Shown here in pieces: positions 55,509 to 63,943 of a stretch of DNA of 64,000 bases. The notes beneath the pieces are model-generated. The model saw nothing but the letters and a program-made list of their open reading frames with translations, did no database searches and had not been told where the DNA came from. This stretch comes from Gammaproteobacteria bacterium (lineage in GTDB: Bacteria; Pseudomonadota; Gammaproteobacteria; Steroidobacterales; GCA-2729495), in contig CP129466.1 in NCBI GenBank assembly GCA_030583605.1, positions 2,921,001 through 2,985,000 of the forward strand, written 5' to 3'. The translations under genes were made by a program, and so were the position numbers. The number at the start of each line of letters is the position of its first letter. Position 1 is the first letter of the stretch.

Positions 55509-56369
55509 ATGCGATGGCGGGATGGCAGGCGCAGCGAGAACGTGGAGGACCGCCGCGGCATGCCCGTACGGCGTGGCGGTCTGGTGGGCGGCGGACTCGG
55601 CACGGTGGTCATCGTGCTGCTGGTTTCGTACTTCCTCGGCATCGACCCGAGCATGCTGTTGCAGAACGTGCCGATGGAAGCCACGCAGGCACCCGAGGAA
55701 CCCGCGCCGCCACCGGTCGCCGGCGAGGATCCGCTGGCGGACTTCGTCGCGGTGGTGCTCGGCGATACCGAGGACACCTGGCAGACGATTTTTCGCGACT
55801 CCGGGCTGAACTACGAGCCGCCACGGCTGGTGCTGTTCACCGGCGCGGTGCAATCGGCCTGCGGGCTCGGCCAGGCGGCGATGGGGCCCTTCTACTGCCC
55901 CGCCGACCGCAAGGTGTACATCGACCTCGACTTCTACCGCGACCTGCGCGAGCGCTTCCAGGCGCCCGGCGATTTCGCGCAGGCCTACGTGATTGCGCAC
56001 GAGGTCGGGCACCACGTGCAGAACCTGCTCGGCGTGTCCGCGCAGGTGCACGAACAGCGCAACAGGGTCAGCGAGGCCGAGGGCAACGCGCTCTCCGTGC
56101 GGCTTGAACTGCAGGCCGACTGCTACGCGGGCGTGTGGGCACGCCAGGCCGACCGCGCGCGCAGCGTGCTCGAAGCTGGCGACATCGAGGAAGGCCTCGG
56201 CGCAGCGAGCGCGATCGGCGACGACCGGCTGCAGCAGCAGGGCCGCGGTTACGTCACGCCGGATTCCTTCACCCACGGCAGCTCTGCACAGCGCGTGCGC
56301 TGGTTCCGCCGCGGGCTCGAGAACGGCGACCCGCTCGCCTGCGAGACCTTCGAGGCCGCAGAGCTCTGA
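55509..56369 (+). CDS. Neutral zinc metallopeptidase (YpfJ family)
   Basis: 286 residues from the ATG at 55509, with GGAGGG nine bases upstream. N-terminal MRWRDGRRSENVEDRRG, then one membrane segment (GGLGTVVIVLLVSYFLGI). The catalytic HExxH is in AYVIAHEVGHHVQNLLG (about 160-176) and the third ligand is probably the Glu in RLELQADCYAGVWA. GPFYCPADRKVYIDLDFYRD is a family block. It is divergent from the ATPase gene and overlaps the beta-propeller gene by four bases if that gene starts at CTG. Confidence 0.9.
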   Translation: MRWRDGRRSENVEDRRGMPVRRGGLVGGGLGTVVIVLLVSYFLGIDPSMLLQNVPMEATQAPEEPAPPPVAGEDPLADFVAVVLGDTEDTWQTIFRDSGLNYEPPRLVLFTGAVQSACGLGQAAMGPFYCPADRKVYIDLDFYRDLRERFQAPGDFAQAYVIAHEVGHHVQNLLGVSAQVHEQRNRVSEAEGNALSVRLELQADCYAGVWARQADRARSVLEAGDIEEGLGAASAIGDDRLQQQGRGYVTPDSFTHGSSAQRVRWFRRGLENGDPLACETFEAAEL

Positions 56370-57712
56370 CCGGGCGGCCGCAGGGTTCGCAACGCGCGGC
56401 GTGCCGCCTGCTGCCGCTCGGCCTCGCGTGGCTCGCCGCCACGGCGCCGGCCGCGCCGCCGCCAGAGTGGCGCGAGGCCGACATCCGCGCCTCGCACCGC
56501 GTGCTGCACCCGCCGGGCACGCTGCCCGATGCGCCGCGGTTCGCCGCCGATCCGCTCAACCTCTTCGTGCTGCTCGAGGATGGCGGCCGCTTCGTCTCGA
56601 TCCTCGACGGGGAGCGCTTCGAGCGCATCCACCGCTTTCGCGCCGACCACGCGCTCCACGTGGAGCCGCAGTTCACGCCCGACGGCCGTTACGCCTTCTT
56701 CGCGTCACGCGACGGCTGGGTGTCGAAGTACGATCTGTGGAACCTGCAACCCGTCGCGGTGACGCGCGCCGGAATCAGAACGAACGAGATCGCGGTGTCG
56801 GGCGACGGCCGCTACCTCGCGGTGGCGAACGACCAGCCGCACACGCTGGTGATCCTGGACGCCGCACTCGACCCCGTGCAGGTGCACGCGGCGCGCGACC
56901 AGGCCGGCACGCGCAGCTCCGCCGTGGCCGCCGTGCGGAGCAGCGGTGCCCGGCGCAGTTTCGTGGCGACGCTGCCGGATGTGAAGGAAGTCTGGGAACT
57001 GAGCTACGACCCCGCGGCAGCGCCGATCCCCGCCGGCGTGATCCATGACTTTCGCTACCGCGAAGGCACGTTCCTGCCGGGCTTTCTCAATCCGCGGCGA
57101 TCGTTCCCCGAGCACCCGCCCGCGGACTTCATCATCGCGCCCGACGCGACCGCGATCCTCGCCGCCAGCCGCGATGGCGGCGGCGAAGTCGTGCACCTCG
57201 ACGCCCGTCGCGGCATTGCGCGCCTCGAGCTGCCCGGCCTGCCACGGCCCGGCGCCGGCACCGCCTGGCACTGGCAGGGCCGCGACGTCGTCGCCATACC
57301 CAACGGCAAGCTCGCGCTGCTGAGCATCGTCGAGGCGCGCGACTGGAAAACCGTCCGCGAGGTGCCGACCGCCGGCCCGGGGGCATTCATCAGCAGCCAC
57401 GCGCAGGCGCGCCAGGCCTGGGTGAACGCAGGCCGACGCGGTGACCGCCTGCAACTCCTCGACAAGCAGACGCTCGCCATCGCCGGCGCGCTCGAACCCG
57501 CACCAGGCACGGCGCTCGCGCACCTGGAGTTCACGCGCGATGGCCGCCACGCGCTCGCGAGCGTCGCGGACGCAAACGGCGCGGTCATCGTCTTCGATAC
57601 CGCGACCGGCGCGGAGGTGAAGCGCCTGCCCGCCCGCCATCCGGCAGGCAACTTCAACGTCGGCAACCGCATCGCGCCGGCGAGCGACACAGCGCTGATC
57701 AGCACCCGGTAG
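56366..57712 (+). CDS. Exported cytochrome-d1/NirF-like beta-propeller protein
   Basis: About 448 residues if it starts at CTG 56366, which overlaps the protease stop (CTGA) and has GAGG eight bases upstream; no ATG, GTG or TTG in the frame would keep the signal peptide (RAACRLLPLGLAWLAATAPA). The mature part is a beta-propeller resembling haem-d1 domains: NLFVLLEDGGRFVSILDGER, PQFTPDGRYAFFASRDGWVS, EIAVSGDGRYLAVANDQPHT, VKEVWELSYDP, LEFTRDGRHALASVADANGA and HPAGNFNVGNR. The haem c motif CxxCH is absent. The TAG stop (57710-57712) is the head of the first REP of cluster 4. Confidence 0.7.
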   Translation: MTGRPQGSQRAACRLLPLGLAWLAATAPAAPPPEWREADIRASHRVLHPPGTLPDAPRFAADPLNLFVLLEDGGRFVSILDGERFERIHRFRADHALHVEPQFTPDGRYAFFASRDGWVSKYDLWNLQPVAVTRAGIRTNEIAVSGDGRYLAVANDQPHTLVILDAALDPVQVHAARDQAGTRSSAVAAVRSSGARRSFVATLPDVKEVWELSYDPAAAPIPAGVIHDFRYREGTFLPGFLNPRRSFPEHPPADFIIAPDATAILAASRDGGGEVVHLDARRGIARLELPGLPRPGAGTAWHWQGRDVVAIPNGKLALLSIVEARDWKTVREVPTAGPGAFISSHAQARQAWVNAGRRGDRLQLLDKQTLAIAGALEPAPGTALAHLEFTRDGRHALASVADANGAVIVFDTATGAEVKRLPARHPAGNFNVGNRIAPASDTALISTR

Positions 57713-58397
57713 GAGCGACGTCAGTCGCGACCATCGCGAAGATTCCCGCCGCGGCAAAATTCGTCGCGGCTCGCGCCGCTCCTACAGGGCTTCGTTCACC
57801 GCGATCGTTGCTCGGCACCCTGTAGGAGCGACGTCAGTCGCGACCACCGCGAGGATTCCCGCCGCGGCAAAATCTGTCGCGGCTCGCGCCGCTCCTACAC
57901 CGCTGCGCTCACCGCGATCGTTGCTCGGCACCCTGTAGGAGCGACGTCAGTCGCGACCACCGCGAAGATTCCCGCCGCGGCAAAATCCGTCGCGGCTCGC
58001 GCCGCTCCTACAGGGCTTCGTTCACCGCGATCGTTGCTCGGCACCCTGTAGGAGCGACGTCAGTCGCGACCGGTGTCGTGGTCGGGACCGACGCCGCCGG
58101 TCGGGGCTGCGGTGGTCGCGGCTCGCGCCGCTCCTACACGGCTTCGTTCACCGCGATCGTTGGTCGGCACCCTGTAGGAGCGACGTCAGTCGCGACCACC
58201 GCAACGTTTCCCGCTGCGACACGACTGGTCAGCGCTGCAGCTCCGTCACGGCTCGCGCCGCTCCTACACCGCTGCGTTCACCGCGATCGTTGCTCGGCAC
58301 CCTGTAGGAGCGACGTCAGTCGCGACCACCGCAACGTTTCCCGCTGCGACACGACTGGTCAGCGCTGCAGCTCCGTCACGGCTCGCGCCGCTCCTAC
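57709..58397. repeat. REP cluster 4 (twelve palindromes) filling a convergent gap
   Basis: GCGAC-core copies on the plus strand start at 57709, 57822, 57935, 58048, 58174 and 58304. GCGGC-core copies on the minus strand start at 57762, 57875, 57988, 58114, 58244 and 58374. The first four pairs have a 113-base period, the rest 126 and 130. The array runs from the stop codon of the beta-propeller gene to the stop codon of hemW; both TAGs are REP heads. No gene is seen inside it. Confidence 0.93.
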
Positions 58398-59548
58398 CGT
58401 GGTTGTTCCGGCAGAAACAGCGCCGTCAGGTCGTTGAGGTAGCGCAGCCCGAGCCCGGTCGGGCGGATCTCGCCGCGGCCGCGGGTCAGGAGCCCACGCT
58501 CGATGGCCGTCGACAACCCCGGCTCTGCGGCCGCGAGCGCCTGCCCGGTGCGCTCGGCGAGCAGCTTCTCCGGGAAGCCCCCGGTGAGGCGCAGCGCGTT
58601 CAGCATGAACTCGAACACCGCCTCCGCGCCGGCCACGTCGCGCCGCTCCGCCACGGCGCCGGCCTGCGCCGCGCGGCGCAGGTAATCGGCCGGCGCGCGA
58701 CTGCGCGCCTCGCGGGCAATCCCTGCCGGCGTGGTGATCTTCGCGTGCGCGCCGGCACCGATGCCGAGGTAATCGCCGAAGCGCCAGTAATTCAGGTTAT
58801 GCCGGCACTCCTCTCCCGGTCGCGACCAGGCGGAGACCTCGTAGCGGGCAAAGCCGGCGCGCGCGAGGCGCCCGTGCACCGCCTCCTCGATGGCGACAGC
58901 GGTCTCCTCATCCGGTAACTCCGGCGGTTGGCGGTGGAACACGGTGTTGGGTTCGATGGTGAGCTGATAGAACGACAGATGCGTGGCGCCGCTCGTCACT
59001 GCGATTTCGCAGTCCGCCTGCGCCTCCTCCACCGTCTGCCCGGGCAGCGCGTACATGAGATCGAGATTCACGCGTCCGAAGCACTCCAGCGCCTGCCCGA
59101 TCGCCCGGCGCGCCTCGTGTTCGTCGTGGATGCGGCCGAGTACGCGCAGCCGCTGCGGCTGGAAGCTCTGCACGCCAAGCGAGAGCCGGTTCACGCCGGC
59201 GGCGCGGTAACCGCGAAAGCGGCCGTGCTCGGCCGTCCCGGGATTCGCTTCGAGCGTGATCTCGGCATCGGCCGCGAGCGGCACGCGCGCCGCGACGCCG
59301 TCCAGCAGGCGCGCGATCGCCGCCGCGGAGAACAGGCTCGGCGTGCCGCCGCCGATGAAGACGCTCGCGAGGCTACGCCCCTGCGCCGACTCCGCCGCCG
59401 CTTCGAGGTCGGCGAGCAGGGCGGTCACGTAGGCCTCCTCGGGCAGCTCGCCGCGCTGCTCGTGGGAGTTGAAGTCGCAGTACGGACACTTGCGCACGCA
59501 CCAGGGCAGGTGCACGTACAGCGACAACGGCGGCAGCGGACGGGTCAT
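58394..59548 (-). CDS. hemW: HemW radical SAM haem chaperone
   Basis: 384 residues. The radical SAM cluster motif CVRKCPYCDFNSH (CxxxCxxC with the HemW-type FNSH) is at about 17-29. Further blocks: SVFIGGGTPSLF, EITLEANPGTAE, GVNRLSLGVQSFQPQRLRVL, NLDLMYALPGQTVEEAQADC and LGIGAGAHAKI. Oxygen-independent coproporphyrinogen oxidase (HemN) differs in the residues after the cluster, so HemW, which delivers haem to membrane respiratory proteins, is favoured. Its TAG stop lies in a REP head. Confidence 0.92.
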   Translation of the reverse strand: MTRPLPPLSLYVHLPWCVRKCPYCDFNSHEQRGELPEEAYVTALLADLEAAAESAQGRSLASVFIGGGTPSLFSAAAIARLLDGVAARVPLAADAEITLEANPGTAEHGRFRGYRAAGVNRLSLGVQSFQPQRLRVLGRIHDEHEARRAIGQALECFGRVNLDLMYALPGQTVEEAQADCEIAVTSGATHLSFYQLTIEPNTVFHRQPPELPDEETAVAIEEAVHGRLARAGFARYEVSAWSRPGEECRHNLNYWRFGDYLGIGAGAHAKITTPAGIAREARSRAPADYLRRAAQAGAVAERRDVAGAEAVFEFMLNALRLTGGFPEKLLAERTGQALAAAEPGLSTAIERGLLTRGRGEIRPTGLGLRYLNDLTALFLPEQPR

Positions 59549-59575
59549 GCCGCGATGGTAACGCGGCGCGCCGTG

Positions 59576-61003
59576 TCATTCCTCCGCGAGGATGGTTCCT
59601 GCGACGACGCAGCCGTCGACGGCTTCCGCCCCGAAGATCGCCACGTCCTGCCCCGGATGCAGGTCGGCAAGTGCACCGCGGGTCGCGCTGAAGCCGTCAT
59701 CGTCGTTGACCAGGAACACCGCAGCGGTGCCGGCACGGACGCAGCGGTCTGCCGTGCCGTTGAAGACGATGAGGCTCGACTCGTCGATATCGACGAACAC
59801 GACCTCACCCTCCAGCAAGGCCGCACCCGCCGGCGGTTCGAGATCCAGGACGACCAGCGGCGAGCGCAGCAGGGTCTCGGCGCCGATCTGCAGCACCCCG
59901 TCGGCGAGCGCCGGCACGCCCGCGGCGATCTGCTCGCGGCCGAGTTCCTCGCCGCTGCGGCTGAACACGCGCGACTGGTCGAAGAGCTGCACGGCCAGCG
60001 AGGAGTCGCTGCCGAAGCCCTGGCCCGGCGCCAGATCGAGTTTGAAGCGGCTGCTCACCGGATCGAGCGCCGAGGCGGCGGTGCCGGCGAGACGCCGGTA
60101 GGTGCCGAGCGGCCCCTCCGTGATCACCACCGCATCCATGCGCAGGCGATCCCCGGTGCCGCTGTGTGCGCCGTCGCCGAGCCGCGCGAGGCGGCCGATC
60201 GCGGTCGCTTCCTCGCCGACCTCGAGCCCGGCGAAATCCTGCGGCAGCCCCTCGGTGTCGAACACGCCGGTCGCGGCGTCCGTGTGCACGGTCAGGCAAT
60301 GCCCATCGTCGAGGCCGGTCACCGGGCCGTCCTCCCAGCGGGATGCAAACCCGGTCTGGCACAGCCGCAGCGTGGCCGCGGTGAAATCGACGGCGGTAAT
60401 CCTGCCGTGGACGCGCGCGAGCCGGCCCGCCGCCCGATCCGTGTGGATGTCCACGAACACGACCGGGCGCACGATCACCTTGCCGCCATTGCCGGTCGTG
60501 GTGATCTTCAGCGCTTTGTCCATGTCGAAGTCGAGCTCGACGAAAATGACTTCGCCCGGGCCGACGGTGAATGGCCCGCGCGGGTTGAGGTCGATCTTGC
60601 CGTTGCCGACGAGCTGGGGATGAATGCTCTCGATGACCGCGCCGGTCTCGGGGTCGAGCCGGTTGAGCACCAGGTCCGACAGGCGCAGCCGGATCTTGCT
60701 GTAGGTGCCGGGCGGCACGGTGTCGGAAACGGCGAACAGCTCCGAGAAATCGCTGAGCTTCAGGAGATCCAGCGTCTGCGTGCCGCGGAACAGGACGACC
60801 GGTGCGCCCCCACCGAGGAGTTCCACGCGGGTGATGGTCGCGAGCGCTTCGTCGACCGCCAGCGTGGGCGCATCCGTGATCAGCACGCCGACCGTGGCGG
60901 GCGCGGCACTCGCGGGACTGCCGCCGTCGCCACCGCCGCCGCCGCAGCCACCGAGGGCGAGCAGCACGCCTATCAATAAGGAACCGGGTCCAAACCTGCG
61001 CAT
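59576..61003 (-). CDS. DUF4382-containing lipoprotein
   Basis: 475 residues from the ATG at 61003, with GAGG about ten bases upstream. Lipobox ALGGC is followed by a Gly-rich spacer (GGGGGDGGSP). A DUF4382 Ig-like domain lies at about 35-195 (ATVGVLITDAPTLAVDEALA, LDLLKLSDFSELFAV, YSKIRLRLSDLVLN). Repeated beta domains with a DUF5666-like feel follow (RVHGRITAVDFTAATLRL, LEGEVVFVDIDESSLIVF). A surface or periplasmic binding role is likely; the ligand is unknown. hemW begins 27 bases downstream. Confidence 0.8.
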   Translation of the reverse strand: MRRFGPGSLLIGVLLALGGCGGGGGDGGSPASAAPATVGVLITDAPTLAVDEALATITRVELLGGGAPVVLFRGTQTLDLLKLSDFSELFAVSDTVPPGTYSKIRLRLSDLVLNRLDPETGAVIESIHPQLVGNGKIDLNPRGPFTVGPGEVIFVELDFDMDKALKITTTGNGGKVIVRPVVFVDIHTDRAAGRLARVHGRITAVDFTAATLRLCQTGFASRWEDGPVTGLDDGHCLTVHTDAATGVFDTEGLPQDFAGLEVGEEATAIGRLARLGDGAHSGTGDRLRMDAVVITEGPLGTYRRLAGTAASALDPVSSRFKLDLAPGQGFGSDSSLAVQLFDQSRVFSRSGEELGREQIAAGVPALADGVLQIGAETLLRSPLVVLDLEPPAGAALLEGEVVFVDIDESSLIVFNGTADRCVRAGTAAVFLVNDDDGFSATRGALADLHPGQDVAIFGAEAVDGCVVAGTILAEE

Positions 61004-61202
61004 GTCCGACAAACCTCTTCCCTGAGCGCTCGAGCGCGCACAGCCTAGCCGATGGCTGCTGCGCGCACCAACGCGCTGCCGGCCCTTATGTCAGAAATCG
61101 CATCGGCCCGCCGGCTGCAGCCTGCCCGGCGGTTGCCGTTTGGCACCGCGCCTGCAACCATAGCCGCTGCTCCAGCCACGCCACGACCGCCCGGCCCACG
61201 CG

Positions 61203-62012
61203 ATGCTCGACTGGTTCACCGCGATCGTCCTCGGCATCGTCGAGGGCCTCACCGAATTCCTGCCCGTCTCCAGCACCGGCCACCTGATCCTCGCCGGTGC
61301 GCTGCTCGATTACCACGGGCCGCAGGCAGTGGCGGTCGAGATCGTGATCCAGGGCGCCGCGATCCTCGCGGTGTGCTGGGAATACCGCGCGATGCTCACG
61401 CGCACCGTGCTCACCTTCGCGCAGGAACCGTCCTCGCGCCGCTTCCTGCTGAACCTGGTGCTCGGCTTCCTGCCGCTTGCCGTGCTGGGGCTCGCCTTCA
61501 AGGACACGATCGAGCAGTACCTGTTCCGGCCGCTGCCGGTGGCAATCGCGCTGATCATCGGCGGCGTGCTGATCCTGCTGGTGGACCGGCGCGAGGCCGG
61601 CGCGACGCTGAAGCTCGCCGACGACGTCAAACCTGCCACCGCCTTCAAGCTGGGGCTGTGGCAGTCCTTCGCGCTGATTCCTGGCACCTCGCGTTCGGCG
61701 GCGACCATCATCGGCGGCGTGACCATGGGCATGTCACGGCGGCTGGCGACCGAGTACTCGTTCTTTCTCGCGATCCCGACGCTGCTCGCCGCGACGGCCT
61801 ACAAGCTCATCGAGGCGCGGGAGCTGTTCACGCCCGAGACCCTCGGCCCGCTGCTGCTCTCCGCCGTGTTCGCCTTCGTGACCGCGCTGCTCGCGGTGCG
61901 CGGCTTCATCCGCTACGTCGCCTCGCACAGCTTCGCGGCGTTCGCCTGGTATCGCATCGTCTTCGGCGGCATCGTGCTGCTCACCTCGGCCACCGGCTGG
62001 ATCGACTGGTAG
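61203..62012 (+). CDS. uppP: Undecaprenyl-diphosphatase (bacitracin resistance type)
   Basis: 269 residues, full length for UppP/BacA. MLDWFTAIVLGIVEGLTEFL then PVSSTGHLILAG near the start and SFALIPGTSRSAATIIGGVT in the middle are the two conserved active-site blocks (Glu, Ser, His and Arg). Several membrane segments. It removes a phosphate from undecaprenyl pyrophosphate so that the carrier can be reused for peptidoglycan and glycan synthesis, and it may recycle the carrier used by the GT2/GT39 pair here. Confidence 0.95.
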   Translation: MLDWFTAIVLGIVEGLTEFLPVSSTGHLILAGALLDYHGPQAVAVEIVIQGAAILAVCWEYRAMLTRTVLTFAQEPSSRRFLLNLVLGFLPLAVLGLAFKDTIEQYLFRPLPVAIALIIGGVLILLVDRREAGATLKLADDVKPATAFKLGLWQSFALIPGTSRSAATIIGGVTMGMSRRLATEYSFFLAIPTLLAATAYKLIEARELFTPETLGPLLLSAVFAFVTALLAVRGFIRYVASHSFAAFAWYRIVFGGIVLLTSATGWIDW

Positions 62013-62026
62013 GGCGCGCACGCCAC

Positions 62027-63943
62027 TCAGCGCAGAGACTGCACCGCGAGCCCACCCTCGACGCAGTTGATGCCGGGCAAGGTCGCCTGGTCGCCGAAAT
62101 TCCAGGACAGGTTTTCGGGACGCTGCTCGTCGGCCGAGACGACGCCATCCGCCTTGGCGTCGCAGTGATACAACTGGGCGTCCTCCGGCGGCAGCGACGC
62201 GGGCGGGTGCCAGCCGGTTTCCGCCGCGGTCATCACGCGCAATGCGGCGGTGGTCTTGGAGTAGGCCTCGAGCGTGTTGCGCTCGCCCTCGTCCACGCGG
62301 TTGTTGTCGTTGCCCCCGCCCGCCGGCGAGCCGTCATCGTTACCGGCGCCGAAGACCCGCCCGGTGCGATTGCGGTCCCAGTAGCTGGCCCGGACCACAC
62401 CGCCGGTGTTGTCGCCGATCAGACCACCGACGTTCGTCCGGCCGGCCACCTTGCCCGTGACGTAACTCGCGCGCAGTGTGCCGTTGCTCGCGCCCGCGAG
62501 TCCGCCGACGTTCGCGATGCCGCGCACCCGACCCTGCGCATAGCTGTTGCGGATCATGCTTTTCGAATTGAATCCAACCAGCCCGCCGGCGTTGGTGCCC
62601 TCGCCCTCGACCTCGCCCGTGGCGAAGCTGTCGGCGATGACCGCGTCGCTGCTGGTGCCCACCAGCCCGCCGACGTTGCTGTTGCCCCTGACGTTGCCGG
62701 TGGCATAACTCGAGACGAGCGTGCTCGCCGTGTTCATGCCCACGAGCCCGCCCACGCCGTTGGCGCCGCTCACGCGGGTGCCGGCGTGCGAACGGGCGAT
62801 GAAGCCGCGCATGTCGCCGGCAAGCCCGCCGGTCGCGTCCTTGCCGCTGACCTCACCGGTCACCTGGCAACCAATGAGCCGCCCGGCATGGCCGCCGACC
62901 ATGCCACCGGTGGCATTCGCGCCGCTGACGCGCACGTTGCCGCGGCATTCGGCGACCAGGCCGAAGTTGACGCCGACCAGCGCGCCGACGCCGTGCTGGC
63001 CGCTGATCTCGGCTTCTTCGAGATCGATGTGACGCACGACTCCCGGCCTGGCGAGCACGCCGAACAGCCCTACTCCGCCGGTCTCCGGCCGGGCGATCCG
63101 CAGGCGGCGGATCACGTGCCCGCCGCCGTCGAAGCTGCCAGTGAAGCCGAACTTGTCGCCGGCGCTCTTGCAGTTGCCCTGCGGGCCGCAGTTGCCGATC
63201 GGCTGGAAGTTGCCGAGCGCGCGCCCATCGAGATCGGTCACCAGCCGGTAGTGGCGCGCCACGCGCGCCGACCATGGCAGGCCGGTAGCATTGCCGGCGC
63301 CTTCGCCCAGTGTCTGGATCGCCTGCAACTGGCGGATATCGCAGATCTCGAACCAGCCGTCGCGATCGGCGTCGCGCACGAACTCGCTCGCATCCGCGGG
63401 AGCCGCGTCGAAGCGGTCCGGCAGGCCGTCGCGGTCGAGATCCTGCGTCTCCGGGATGCTCGAATTGTTGACCGGGCAGCCTGCGAGCGTGTCCCCGGCG
63501 GCTTCTGCCGCCACCCGGGGCGCGGCAGCGGCCGCGGGAGCGGCGGGCGCGGCTGGCGTCGACGCCGGCCGGCCGGCATCCGGCGTGGCCGGGGCGGAGC
63601 CGCCACGGGATTCGCCCGCCGCGAGCAGGCCCTTCTGGCTCGCGAACCAGGCGGCTACGTCGTCGATGTCGCGCTCGGTCAGCGCGCGAACTGAATCACG
63701 CATCGTCGCCTCGGTGCGCTGCCCGTTGCGATACGCGCGGGTTGCGTTGGCGAGATACGCTGCGTTCTGCCCGGCGAGAATCGGAAACTCGGGCGATGTG
63801 CCCACCCCGGCGGGCCCATGGCAGGGCGCACAGGCGAGCGCGACCTCACGGCCCCGCACAGGATCGCCCGCACCGAAGGCCGGCAGCGCAAGCACCGCGC
63901 CGGCCGCAAGCAGCAGTCTCGCCGCCATTCCGAGATCGACCAT
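62027..63943 (-). CDS. Exported cytochrome c fused to a GLUG-repeat region
   Basis: 638 residues from the ATG at 63943, with GGGGAG upstream. Signal peptide (about 1-24), then a class I cytochrome c domain at about 27-105: haem site C38-A-P-C41-H42, likely axial Met in RTEATMRDSVRALT and FASQKG at its end. A Pro/Ala-rich linker (about 112-150) is followed by DLDRDGLPDRF and DADRDGWFEI, calcium-binding-like DxDxDG loops. About 300-520 holds many GLUG-type repeats (GGLVGMNTASTLVSSYATGN, GGLVGTSSDAVIADSFATGE), a parallel beta fold known from adhesins. Such a fusion could tether an electron carrier at the surface. Confidence 0.85.
   Translation of the reverse strand: MVDLGMAARLLLAAGAVLALPAFGAGDPVRGREVALACAPCHGPAGVGTSPEFPILAGQNAAYLANATRAYRNGQRTEATMRDSVRALTERDIDDVAAWFASQKGLLAAGESRGGSAPATPDAGRPASTPAAPAAPAAAAAPRVAAEAAGDTLAGCPVNNSSIPETQDLDRDGLPDRFDAAPADASEFVRDADRDGWFEICDIRQLQAIQTLGEGAGNATGLPWSARVARHYRLVTDLDGRALGNFQPIGNCGPQGNCKSAGDKFGFTGSFDGGGHVIRRLRIARPETGGVGLFGVLARPGVVRHIDLEEAEISGQHGVGALVGVNFGLVAECRGNVRVSGANATGGMVGGHAGRLIGCQVTGEVSGKDATGGLAGDMRGFIARSHAGTRVSGANGVGGLVGMNTASTLVSSYATGNVRGNSNVGGLVGTSSDAVIADSFATGEVEGEGTNAGGLVGFNSKSMIRNSYAQGRVRGIANVGGLAGASNGTLRASYVTGKVAGRTNVGGLIGDNTGGVVRASYWDRNRTGRVFGAGNDDGSPAGGGNDNNRVDEGERNTLEAYSKTTAALRVMTAAETGWHPPASLPPEDAQLYHCDAKADGVVSADEQRPENLSWNFGDQATLPGINCVEGGLAVQSLR

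Noticed and set aside
52995..56276. A longer 1,093-residue form of the HerA-like ATPase
   Set aside because: The extra 291 residues would lie antisense to the zinc metallopeptidase gene and have no domain. The ATG at 55403 starts the conserved part.
52475..58397. Regular repeats as a CRISPR array
   Set aside because: The units are palindromic REPs in alternating orientation, and the spacers are almost identical instead of unique. No cas gene is present.
58394..59548. Oxygen-independent coproporphyrinogen oxidase HemN
   Set aside because: The protein is short (384 residues) and has the CxxxCxxCxFNSH form typical of HemW rather than of true HemN.
61052..63694. 880-residue plus-strand open frame across uppP and the GLUG gene
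   Set aside because: It covers uppP in another frame and lies antisense to the GLUG repeats; its repetitive sequence is only the complement of these repeats.
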